From Xanthomonas sacchari (GTDB lineage Bacteria > Pseudomonadota > Gammaproteobacteria > Xanthomonadales > Xanthomonadaceae), in NCBI RefSeq assembly GCF_024266585.1, contig NZ_CP100647.1, forward strand, positions 3,887,001 through 3,951,000: 64,000 nucleotides of DNA, given 5' to 3'. Below are positions 8,640-16,780 of the stretch, one piece after another. The position numbers and the translations under genes were made by a program. Each line of letters opens with the position of its first letter. The stretch's first letter is position 1. The notes beneath the pieces were generated by a model. The model made no database searches and was not told the DNA's origin. It was given only the letters and a program-made list of their open reading frames with translations.

Positions 8640-9797
8640 TCAGCGGCGGACCAGGCGCGCACCGGCGGCGACCAGCAGCAGCAGCAGCGCCGCCACCGTG
8701 GCCAGCGCCAGCGGCAGGCCGATGGCGTGGGCCAGGAACCCGATCAGCGCCGGTCCGGCGAGCAGGCCGGTATACCCGAGCGTGGTCAAGGTCGCCAGCG
8801 CCAGCGCCGGCGACGTGCCCGGCATGCGCCCGGCCGCGCCGAACATCACCGGCACCAGGTTGGAGGCGCCCAGTCCGACCAGCACGCAGCCCAGCAGGCC
8901 GCTGCCCGGCCACGTCCCGATGCTGGCCAGCGCCAGCCCGGCGGCGGCCAGCACCGCGCCGAGGGCGACGGTGCGCACCGGCCCCAGCCAGGCCACCAGG
9001 CGGTCGCCGCCGAGCCGGCCCAGCGCCATCGCCACCGAGAACGCGGCGTAGCCCATGCCCGCCGCGCTCGGCGCCAGGCCGTGGTGCTCGCGCAGCAGCA
9101 CCGCGCTCCAGTCGAGCATGGCGCCCTCGGCCAGCAGGCAGACGAAGCACAACGCGCCGAGCAGCAGCACCGGGCCGCGCGGCAGCCGCAGCGGCACCGC
9201 CTCGCTGGCGGATGGCGCTTGCCGCAGCAGGCCGCCGCGCTGCCACAGCAACACGCCCAGCAGCAACGCGGCAACCAGCACGGCGCCGGCCAGCAACGGC
9301 AGGCCGGTACCGAGCAAGGCGCTCATGCCGGCCGCACCGATCAGCCCGCCGACGCTGAACAGGCCGTGGAAGCCGGACATCGCCGCCCGCTGCAGGCGCC
9401 GCTCCACCTCCACCGCATGCGCGTTCATCGACACGTCCAGCGCGCCCAGCGCCACGCTGAAGTACAGCAGTGCCGCGACCAGCAGCGGCACGCTGGAGGC
9501 CAGCGCCAGCGCCGGCAGCGCGAGGGACAGCGCCAGCGCGCTGGCAAGGATGACCGCGCGGCTGCCGAAGCGATGGCTGAGCACCCCGCCCAGCGGCATC
9601 GCCAGCACCGAGCCGGCGCCGAAGGCCAGCAGCACCATGCCCAGCCGCGCGTCGTCCAGCGCGAAGCGTGCCTTGACGTAGGGGACCATCGGCGCCCAGG
9701 CGGCCATCGCCATGCCCGACAGCAGGAACATGCCGCGGGTGGCGGCGACGGCGCGGGACACGGTGGGCGCGGGAGACGGAGCCGGAGCGGAGGACAT
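8640..9797 (-). CDS. Major facilitator superfamily transporter (YbjJ-like)
   Basis: Inner-membrane transporter of 385 aa with about twelve hydrophobic segments separated by short polar loops and a longer central loop (RGGLLRQAPSASEAVPLRLP). The first half carries GMAMAAWAPMVPYVKARF and a GGVLSHRFGSR loop, an MFS motif-A-like sequence between helices 2 and 3. The overall look is that of the YbjJ/FucP-like sugar or small-solute transporters. The ATG at 9797 is preferred; upstream ATGs to 9875 would add 26 residues that look non-coding and would run through the putative operator. It is the first gene of an operon with the HAD phosphatase and DeoR regulator, which together suggest uptake and dephosphorylation of a carbohydrate. 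Confidence 0.88.
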   Translation of the reverse strand: MSSAPAPSPAPTVSRAVAATRGMFLLSGMAMAAWAPMVPYVKARFALDDARLGMVLLAFGAGSVLAMPLGGVLSHRFGSRAVILASALALSLALPALALASSVPLLVAALLYFSVALGALDVSMNAHAVEVERRLQRAAMSGFHGLFSVGGLIGAAGMSALLGTGLPLLAGAVLVAALLLGVLLWQRGGLLRQAPSASEAVPLRLPRGPVLLLGALCFVCLLAEGAMLDWSAVLLREHHGLAPSAAGMGYAAFSVAMALGRLGGDRLVAWLGPVRTVALGAVLAAAGLALASIGTWPGSGLLGCVLVGLGASNLVPVMFGAAGRMPGTSPALALATLTTLGYTGLLAGPALIGFLAHAIGLPLALATVAALLLLLVAAGARLVRR

Positions 9798-9849
9798 GCG
9801 GGAACCTGGCGATCGAAGGCCGGGCCAGCTTAAGGGAACACGCACAATC

Positions 9850-9865
9850 ATGCAAAAACGTGCAT
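9850..9865. promoter_or_regulatory. Candidate DeoR-type operator upstream of the MFS gene
   Basis: ATGCA-AAAACG-TGCAT is a perfect 5+6+5 inverted repeat lying 52 bases upstream of the transporter start codon, within a short AT-rich patch. DeoR-family repressors commonly bind such short spaced dyads in their own operon promoter. The assignment to the DeoR gene of this operon is inference from position. Confidence 0.45.
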
Positions 9866-10050
9866 AAATCGACATCCGCGTATTGCGGTGGCGATCGTGT
9901 CTGCGATCAGGGGATGCTGCGGCCGGGCTTGGGTGGGCGCGGCGCCTGTCAGGTGTTGATCCCGAAACGAAGACAGGACCCGGCCGGGTCCTTTCTGGGC
10001 ATTGCGAACGCGGGAAGGTATCCGCGGGGCGGTGGGCGCGGCGGTCTCCG

Positions 10051-10257
10051 CCGGACCCTCACCCCCGCCCCCTCTCCCGGGGGGAGAGGGGAGTTTGGGC
10101 GTAGCGCTTCTGATCGGCTTCCCTAGCGACCGGACCCTCACCCCCAGCCCCTCTCCCGGAGGGAGAGGGGAGTTTGGGCGTGGCGCCTCTGATCGGCGCT
10201 CCTGGCGACCGGACCCTCACCCCCAGCCCCTCTCCCGGGGGGGAGAGGGGTGAACTG
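10051..10257. repeat. 79-bp tandem repeat, about 2.6 copies, with terminator-like hairpins
   Basis: CCGGACCCTCACCCCC recurs at 10051, 10130 and 10209, exactly 79 bases apart. Each is followed by a CCCCTCTCCC / GGGAGAGGGG hairpin and then a stretch ending in GATCGGC. The third copy runs straight into the yfhM stop codon region at 10258. The stem-loops could stop transcription leaving yfhM. The rest of the 9866-10050 gap holds no gene that I can see. Confidence 0.85.
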
Positions 10258-13200
10258 TCAGGGCTGCACGACGTTGATCGTGCCGGGGCTGCTGCGCCCC
10301 ACCCCGCGCAGGTCGGGACGGTACATGTCCTCGACCAGCGACGGCGGCACCGTGTAGGTGCCCGGGGTCACCGCGCGGACCAGGTAGAACACCTGCGCCT
10401 TGCTGCCCGCCGACAGGCTCAGCGCGGCCACGTAGCGGTCGTCACGGAACTCCTCGTGCTTGACGTCGGCGGCGTTGGAGCGGTCGCTGATCTCGATGCC
10501 GTCCACCACCACGTCGGCCCACTGCTTGGCATCGCCCAGGTTGAAGTTCTCGATCTCCAGGCCGGCCGGCAGCAGGTCGGTCAGCAGCGCGTCGGGCATG
10601 CTGGTGTCGGCGGTGATGGTGACGCGCACGATCAGCGCCTCGCCCTCCTTCAGCGGCCGCGGCGTCCACGGCTTGCCGTCGGTGCCGTAGAAGCTGCGCT
10701 CCACCTTCAGCGTGCTGTCGTCGGCCACCGGCGGGGTGCGCGGAACGCCGGCGATTTCCAGGCTGGCGTACAGCGGCGGCTGGCCCTGCGGCATGAAGTG
10801 CACGCCGCGCGCCAGTTCGGCCTCGTCGAACTGGCGGCCGAAGGCCTTGGCCGGGGCGATCGCCTCGCTGCTGTCGCCGACGCTCAATTGCCCGGACACC
10901 TGCGCGGTCTGGCCGTTGAGCAAGGCCTTGCCCATCCGCGCCAACGCCACCTGCTCCTGCGTACTCAGCCACAGCCAGCCGCCACGGCGGCGCGCGTCCA
11001 GTTCGCGGCCCAGCGCCACCACCCGCGTGTCGTACTCGGGCTTGGCCAGGCCGCGCTCGTGCAGCAGCGCGACCATCAGGGCATCGTCGCGGACCACGCT
11101 GCCGTAGTCGCCGAAGTAGCGCGGCCGGTCGGCGCTGTCCTTGGCGAAACCGGCGGCGATCGCCGCCTCGCCGCGCTTCTTGTCGCCCTGCAGCGACAGC
11201 GCCACGCCCAGGTGCACCAGCGACAGGCCGGTCAGCGCCTTGCCGCGGTCGTTGTCGTACAGCGCGCGCAGCGTGCCCAGCGGCGCACGGTTGACCCGCG
11301 CAAGCACGTAGCCCGACCAGGCCTGGTTGGCGAACTTCAGGTTCTCGCGGCGGTCCTGGCCGTAGAAGTTGTTGCCGCCGGACAGCAGGTCCTCGCTGAG
11401 CCGGTTCAACGCCTTCTGCAGCACGGTGTCGGGCACCGCGAAGCCGGCGTCCTTGGCATCGAGCAGGAACTCGGCGATGTACGGGGTCAGGCCCGGATTG
11501 ACGTAGCCGTCGTCGCCCCACATCGAGAAGTGCCCGCTGGAGACCTGCATCGAGGCCAGGCGCCCGAACGCGCCTTCCATGCGCGCGCGACGGGTGGCCG
11601 CATCCAGGCCCTTGACCCCGAGCAGGCGCGCGGTGGCGTCGTCGAGCAACAGCGCGGCGTAGCCCTTGCTGGTGGTCTGTTCGGCGCAGCCGTAGGGGTA
11701 CTGCAGCGCGCCCTGCAGGGCACTGGCGAACGGGATCGGCGGCAACGCGCTGACCAGCATGCGCGCGCTGACCGAACCGGCCATCAGGCCCTCGGCATCG
11801 CTGGCCCCCAGGGTCACCGGCGCCAGTTGATCGAGCACGCGGGTCTGCGTGCGCAGCACCGACGGCCACGCCGCGCGCACCGGCAGGTCGTAGCGACGGT
11901 CGGCGGCATAGCCATTGCCCTCCACCCGCACCCGCACCTTGGCCACGGTGTAGCCCTCCTGCGCCACCAACGGGAAGCTCAGGGTGGCCTTGCCGTCCTT
12001 GCCCAGCTTGGCGCTGCGCGCGTTGTCGGCGATCGCCAGCGGGCCTTCGCCGTCGACCCGCACCTTGAACTCGCCCGGCTGGCCGGTGAAGTTCTGCACG
12101 TCCAGGGTCACCGTGCTGCGGTCGCCCGGCGCCATCACCCGCGGCATGCTGGCCTCGGCCACGATCGGCGCGCGCACCAGGGTCTCCACGTCGCGGTTGC
12201 CGTAGCGCTCGTCCGAATAGACCAGCGCCGACACGCGCAGGGTGCCGTTGAAGTCCGGCACCGGCAGCTGCACGCGGGCGTTGCCCTTGGCATCGAGCTG
12301 CACCGGGCCGGAGAACAGGTCCACGGTCTGCACCCGCGCGGTCGGGCGCTTGGCCTGCGGCAACGCCGCCAGCGCCATGTCGCCGCCGAAGCGCAGCTTG
12401 CCGGTGCCGCCCTCGAAGCTCTCGATGACCCGGCCGTAGATGTCGTAGGCGTCCACGCCCAGGCGCCGCTGCGCGAAGAACTGCGCGTTGGCGTCGGGCA
12501 CCGGGAAGCGGGTGATGTTGAGGATGCCCACGTCCACCGCGGAGATGGTCACGTGCGCCTGCTTGCCGGCCAGCTCCGGCACGCTGACCGTCACCGGCAG
12601 CGGCTGCTCCGGACGCATCTGCTTGGGCGCGACCAGGCCCACCGCCACGCGCCGCGCCTTGCGGTCCATCGGCACGTAGGCCACGCCGACCGCGCGCGCC
12701 GGGGTGATCTTGCTCGGCGCCGAACCGCCGCGGAACACCAGCGCGGTGACGTAGACGTCGTGGCGCTCCCAGTCCTTGGTCACCGGGATCTCGAAGCGGC
12801 TGCCCGGCTTCACGTCGATGTCCTGCACGTAGAGCATGCGGTCGCTCTCGACCATCAGCAGGCCGGGGCCGGCGTGCGGCGGGGTCAGGGTGACCTTGAG
12901 CGTGTCGCCGGCCTTGTAGCCGGTCTTGTCCAGCGCCAGCTTGACCTTGTCCGGGCGCGCGTCCAGGCCCCGGTTGTCGTCGTTCCAGCTCCAGCCGGCA
13001 TGGAACGGATAGCGCGTGGTCAGGCCGGTGGCCGGGTCGAACACGTCCACCCGGTACTCGCCCCACTCCACCGGGAAATCGAACTTGGCCGCGCTGCTGC
13101 CGGCATCGACGGTGAGGGTCTGCTTGTTCTCGAAGCGTCGGGTGAAGTCGTAGTCCCAGCGGTTGTCGGTGAACGCCCAGTGGTAGTCGCGCAGCTCGCG

Positions 13201-15195
13201 CACCAGGGTCACCTTCAGGCCCTTGGCCGGCTGCGGCTTGCCCTGCGCATCCACCCGCATCAGTTCGAAGCGCGCGTTGGCATTGGCGTCGGCGCCGTCC
13301 TTGTCGTCGAACAGCGGGCGCACGCCGACCAGCGCCGGCGCCGGCCACAGCACGCGCTTGAGCGTGCGGGTGACGGTGCGGCCGCCGGTCTCGTAGACGC
13401 TGGCCGAGACCAGCGCGGCGATGGTGCTGGTCGGCTTGGCCTCGTCGGGCAGCGCCAGGTCCTCGCTGAGCTTGCCGTCGGCGCCGAACTCGGTGTCGAC
13501 CACGTCCTTGGCCTCGCGCGGCAACTGCAGGGTCGGGTCGCCGAAGAAGTAACCCGGCAGCGCCTCCACCGGATGCTGCTCGACCGCCACCGCCAGCTTG
13601 GCGGTGAAGCGGTTGCCGGCGGCCGGTGCGCCGTACAGGTAGGCGGCGGTGGCCTGCAGCTTGAACGGCTCGCCCGGCTTGAGCGTCTTCTGCGCGCTGT
13701 CCAGGTCCAGCTTCATGCGCTCGGGCAGGAACTCCTCGATGCGCAGGGTCATGCCCTGCACCGCTTCCTTGCTGGTCGGGTCGGTGCGGAACTCCACCTG
13801 CCAGCGCCCGGTCGGCGCATCGGCGGGGATCAGTTGCTCGAAACTGAAATAGCCCTGCTCGCCCGGCTGCAGCCGGGTCTCGCGGAAGATCTTGCCGTCC
13901 GGCTGCTTCAGCCGCAGGAACACCGGCTGCGCGCCCTTGCCGGTGGTCGGCACCGGCTTGCCGTCGTTGTCGCGCAGCAGCGCCGACACCCGCACGGTCT
14001 CGCCGGGGCGGTACAGGTCGCGGCCGGACCAGGCGAACACGTCGAACCAGGCGTTCTCGCGCCCGGCCACCGCGAACTCGCTCAGGTCCAGCGCCGGCTG
14101 GTTGAACGGCAGCATCGACAGATCGGTACCGCTGCGCGCGACCAGCACCTGGCCGGCGTCGAGCGTGTAGTTCAGCAGCGCGTTGCCGTTGTCGTCGGTC
14201 TGGCCCTTCAGGAACAGCTCGCCGTCGGCGTTGAGCACACGCAGCTCCACCTTCTTCAGCGGCTCGCCGCTCTGCAGCGAGGCGGTGTGCACGAACAGCT
14301 TGTCCTTGTAGGCGCGCGCGTGCAGGCCGATGTCGCTGACGGTGAAGAACGCGGTGTCGTATTCGTTGTCGAACTTGCCGGGGCGGCGCAGCACCGCGAA
14401 GTACAGGCCCGGCGCCTGCAGTTCCTTGATCTCCTGGATCGGCAGGTAGGTCAACGCGCGCTCGTTCTTGTCGCCGCCGAGGACGAAGCGGTTGACGTAG
14501 ACCGAGTCGGCCATCTGCGAGATCGGGGTGTGCTCGCCGTATTCGCTGTCCAGCTCCCAGGTGCCGCGGCGGCCGCCGCGCTGGTACTGGGCGAAGAACG
14601 TCGGCAGCGCGCCCTCCTTGACCCGCATGAACTCCACGTCCACTTCCGGCACGTTGAGCGACACCACCGGCAGGCCACGGCTCTCGCGCGCCGGCAGCAC
14701 GCTGCCCTGCGAGGCGAAGCCGACCGCCGGCGTCAGTTCGCCGGTGTAGACCTTCTGCTTGAGCGGCTTGCCCAGGCGGCTGCCGTCGGCGGCCAGCAGG
14801 TCGGCCGAGATCAGCACGGTGTAGTCCTTGGCTGCCTCCACGTAAGGGTAGCGCAGGGTCTTGCCGTCGTCGGACAGCGACCAGGCGCTGTCGTCGGTGC
14901 CGACCTTCTCCTCGAAGCGCAGCAGCTTGTCGAAATCCTGGGTGCCGACCAGCGGCCGCGAGAACTCCAGCGCCAGCGACAACCCGTCGCCCTTCTGGTC
15001 GGGATAGGCGCGGACCAGGCCGAAGCCCTTCATCGCTTCCTTCTGCCCCTTCACCGGCTCGCCGCTGGCCTCGGGCAACTGCCCGGACTCGTTGCGCTTG
15101 CAGCCGCCCAGCGCCACCGCCAGGCCCAGCAACAGGAAAGCCCCCATCAGCCCGGCGCGCAGGCCCGTCCAGCGCCACTTCGAATCCGTGTGCAT
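10258..15195 (-). CDS. yfhM: Thioester alpha-2-macroglobulin lipoprotein (YfhM)
   Basis: Bacterial alpha-2-macroglobulin, a periplasmic protease trap of 1645 aa anchored by lipid. The signal peptide ends in a lipobox with LGGC and the modified cysteine at 32. Macroglobulin-like beta domains fill the first two thirds. The thioester motif CAEQ lies at about 1170-1173 (codon for Cys at 11686-11688) within YPYGCAEQTTSKGY. The thioester alpha-helical domain and the C-terminal receptor-like domain follow. The intact CxEQ places it with the YfhM type that forms a covalent trap, not with the thioester-less type. The family is thought to work with PBP1C to protect and repair the envelope after attack by foreign proteases. 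GGAG lies seven bases before the ATG. pbpC is on the same strand but about 7.6 kb downstream. Confidence 0.95.
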   Translation of the reverse strand: MHTDSKWRWTGLRAGLMGAFLLLGLAVALGGCKRNESGQLPEASGEPVKGQKEAMKGFGLVRAYPDQKGDGLSLALEFSRPLVGTQDFDKLLRFEEKVGTDDSAWSLSDDGKTLRYPYVEAAKDYTVLISADLLAADGSRLGKPLKQKVYTGELTPAVGFASQGSVLPARESRGLPVVSLNVPEVDVEFMRVKEGALPTFFAQYQRGGRRGTWELDSEYGEHTPISQMADSVYVNRFVLGGDKNERALTYLPIQEIKELQAPGLYFAVLRRPGKFDNEYDTAFFTVSDIGLHARAYKDKLFVHTASLQSGEPLKKVELRVLNADGELFLKGQTDDNGNALLNYTLDAGQVLVARSGTDLSMLPFNQPALDLSEFAVAGRENAWFDVFAWSGRDLYRPGETVRVSALLRDNDGKPVPTTGKGAQPVFLRLKQPDGKIFRETRLQPGEQGYFSFEQLIPADAPTGRWQVEFRTDPTSKEAVQGMTLRIEEFLPERMKLDLDSAQKTLKPGEPFKLQATAAYLYGAPAAGNRFTAKLAVAVEQHPVEALPGYFFGDPTLQLPREAKDVVDTEFGADGKLSEDLALPDEAKPTSTIAALVSASVYETGGRTVTRTLKRVLWPAPALVGVRPLFDDKDGADANANARFELMRVDAQGKPQPAKGLKVTLVRELRDYHWAFTDNRWDYDFTRRFENKQTLTVDAGSSAAKFDFPVEWGEYRVDVFDPATGLTTRYPFHAGWSWNDDNRGLDARPDKVKLALDKTGYKAGDTLKVTLTPPHAGPGLLMVESDRMLYVQDIDVKPGSRFEIPVTKDWERHDVYVTALVFRGGSAPSKITPARAVGVAYVPMDRKARRVAVGLVAPKQMRPEQPLPVTVSVPELAGKQAHVTISAVDVGILNITRFPVPDANAQFFAQRRLGVDAYDIYGRVIESFEGGTGKLRFGGDMALAALPQAKRPTARVQTVDLFSGPVQLDAKGNARVQLPVPDFNGTLRVSALVYSDERYGNRDVETLVRAPIVAEASMPRVMAPGDRSTVTLDVQNFTGQPGEFKVRVDGEGPLAIADNARSAKLGKDGKATLSFPLVAQEGYTVAKVRVRVEGNGYAADRRYDLPVRAAWPSVLRTQTRVLDQLAPVTLGASDAEGLMAGSVSARMLVSALPPIPFASALQGALQYPYGCAEQTTSKGYAALLLDDATARLLGVKGLDAATRRARMEGAFGRLASMQVSSGHFSMWGDDGYVNPGLTPYIAEFLLDAKDAGFAVPDTVLQKALNRLSEDLLSGGNNFYGQDRRENLKFANQAWSGYVLARVNRAPLGTLRALYDNDRGKALTGLSLVHLGVALSLQGDKKRGEAAIAAGFAKDSADRPRYFGDYGSVVRDDALMVALLHERGLAKPEYDTRVVALGRELDARRRGGWLWLSTQEQVALARMGKALLNGQTAQVSGQLSVGDSSEAIAPAKAFGRQFDEAELARGVHFMPQGQPPLYASLEIAGVPRTPPVADDSTLKVERSFYGTDGKPWTPRPLKEGEALIVRVTITADTSMPDALLTDLLPAGLEIENFNLGDAKQWADVVVDGIEISDRSNAADVKHEEFRDDRYVAALSLSAGSKAQVFYLVRAVTPGTYTVPPSLVEDMYRPDLRGVGRSSPGTINVVQP

Positions 15196-15343
15196 GCGTT
15201 CGCTCCGTGAATGTGGCGCGAGTATAAAGCGCCGGCGCGAAGGCGGGAGGGCGAACGCGCGCCGTCAGCCGGCGTTTCCGCGACAGGCATCCGTCGGGTG
15301 GAAACCCCTTTCACAACGGTGCTGCCGACCGCCGTGGCGTCCC

Positions 15344-15409
15344 GTAGGAGCGGCTTCAGCCGCGACAGGCTTTCCCGGGAAAGCCCGTCGCGGCTGAAGC
15401 CGCTCCTAC
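15344..15409. repeat. REPIN: inverted pair of GTAG-headed REPs
   Basis: GTAGGAGCGGCTTCAGCCGC and its reverse complement are separated by about 25 bases, giving a 66-bp inverted repeat in the gap between yfhM (start 15195) and the nucleoside hydrolase (stop 15721). The gap holds no gene that I can see. Confidence 0.8.
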
Positions 15410-15448
15410 CCCCTGCGTCCCTGCGCGCCATCGCCAGCGCGAGGTCAT

Positions 15449-15640
15449 GTGGGAGGGACTTCAGTCCCGACTGCAGGGCAATAGATGGACCAGTGGCTCC
15501 ATTCATCGCAGCCAAAGTCGCTCCCACAGGGGGCAATCCGATGGCCTGGCAGACAGCACCGACGGCGCGAGGCCTCTTGTGGGAGGGACTTCAGTCCCGA
15601 CTGCAGGGCAACGGATGGGCCAGTGGCTCCGCTCGCCGCG
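15449..15640. repeat. 130-bp direct duplication carrying GTGG-headed REPs
   Basis: A block starting GTGGGAGGGACTTCAGTCCC at 15449 recurs at 15579, 130 bases later. The copies share the following bases up to CCAGTGGCTCC with few differences. Between the copies is an opposite-facing REP (GTCGCTCCCAC, about 15517-15527). This is a partial tandem array of the same kind as the one at 19199-19646. Confidence 0.7.
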
Positions 15641-15720
15641 GCTAAAAATCTCCTTCACCGCGGCGATGCGATGGCCTCATGGCGAAGCCGCCCTACATAC
15701 CCCATGTCGGCACGCTGGTC

Positions 15721-16710
15721 TCAGCGCAACAACCGCTGCATGTACAACGCGATCAGCCGCGGCCGATCCAGCGCCAGGCACACCTGCGCGTTGGGCGCAG
15801 CGCCCGCCGCGCCCGCCGCCGGCGCCTCGCGGGTGTAACCTTTGTCGTCGACCACGATGCGCAGCGGCACGGTGGGGCACAGGCCCGGGTCGAGCAACTG
15901 CGCCACCGGCACCACGTCGAACAGGGTCGGGGTGGCGCTGGCCCAGGGCTGGTCGGTGTCGCGCCACTGGTAATAGAGCTGCGCCAGCGCGTCGGTCAGC
16001 GGCTCGCCATGGGCGAACAGCGCCACCCGCTCCGGCTCCTCCAGGGTCACCTGGGTGGCGTCCAGCGGCAGCATCACGATCGGCACGCCAGCGCCGAACA
16101 CGCGCTGCGCGGCAGGGATATCGGCGGCAATGTTGTACTCGGCCGCCGGCGGGTTCGGCGGACGGTAGCGCGACTTGCCGTAGCCCACCCGTACCGAGCC
16201 GCCCATCAGCACCACCTGCTTGAGCTGCGCGAACCCAGCCGGGTCGCTCTGCTGCGCACGCGCCGCATCGGTCAGCGGGCCGAGCACCAGCAGGGTGACC
16301 TCGCCGGGATGACGCCGCGCCTGCGTCAGGATGAAATCGGCCGCCTCCGGCGCCGCCGCGGGCAGGCGGCCCTTCGCCGCCCAACGCGCCTGACTGAAAG
16401 GAATCGTGCTGGTGGTGCGCTGCCCGACCGCCAGCGGGATGTCGTCGCGCCCGGCCTGCCGCAGCAGGCGCTGCAGCAGTTGCGCGCGCAGGCCGGTGTC
16501 GCCCCAGGCCGAGGCGATGCCCAGCACCTGCAGCTCCGGGCTGCGCAACAGCAAGGCCAGCGCGAACGCGTCGTCGATGTCGTCGCCGACGTCGGTGGAC
16601 ACCACCACCTTCTGCACCGGCGCCGCTGCCGCTGGCGCCGCCATCGCATCGGTGGTCCACGCGGCCGCGGCCAGCAGCGCCAACGCCGCCCATTGCTTCA
16701 GAGTCCGCAT
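15721..16710 (-). CDS. Exported nucleoside hydrolase
   Basis: Predicted inosine/uridine-preferring nucleoside hydrolase of 329 aa that cleaves the N-glycosidic bond of nucleosides to base and ribose. The N-terminus (MRTLKQWAALALLAAAAW to MAA) is a signal peptide, so it is placed in the periplasm, unlike the cytoplasmic Rih enzymes of E. coli. The calcium-binding signature appears as VVVSTDVGDDIDDAFALALLL shortly after the signal peptide. VLGPLTDAA and a VLMGGSV strand are as in the family, and NPAAEYN-like NPPAAEYNIAADIPAA carries the second substrate-binding region. The ATG at 16710 has GGAG six bases upstream; longer in-frame starts would read through the terminator hairpin. It lies directly downstream of a TonB receptor gene, suggesting coupled uptake and cleavage of nucleosides. 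Confidence 0.9.
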   Translation of the reverse strand: MRTLKQWAALALLAAAAWTTDAMAAPAAAAPVQKVVVSTDVGDDIDDAFALALLLRSPELQVLGIASAWGDTGLRAQLLQRLLRQAGRDDIPLAVGQRTTSTIPFSQARWAAKGRLPAAAPEAADFILTQARRHPGEVTLLVLGPLTDAARAQQSDPAGFAQLKQVVLMGGSVRVGYGKSRYRPPNPPAAEYNIAADIPAAQRVFGAGVPIVMLPLDATQVTLEEPERVALFAHGEPLTDALAQLYYQWRDTDQPWASATPTLFDVVPVAQLLDPGLCPTVPLRIVVDDKGYTREAPAAGAAGAAPNAQVCLALDRPRLIALYMQRLLR

Positions 16711-16720
16711 CCGCGTCTCC

Positions 16721-16753
16721 CAAAAAAAGAACCGCCGGCATGATAGCCGGCGG
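16721..16753 (-). terminator. Intrinsic terminator between TonB receptor and nucleoside hydrolase
   Basis: On the minus strand CCGCCGGC-TATCAT-GCCGGCGG forms a perfect 8-bp stem (16732-16753) followed at once by TTCTTTTTTTG. It sits 27 bases after the receptor stop codon and ends right at the GGAG ribosome-binding site of the hydrolase gene. Downstream expression would need read-through or antitermination. Confidence 0.8.
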
Positions 16754-16780
16754 TCGGTCTTGCAACGGCGAGGCCGCGGA

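Noticed and set aside
10001-10260. CRISPR-like array at 10051-10257
   Set aside because: The repeats are 79 bp apart, are near-identical along the whole unit and are not divided into short repeats with unique spacers. No cas genes are near.
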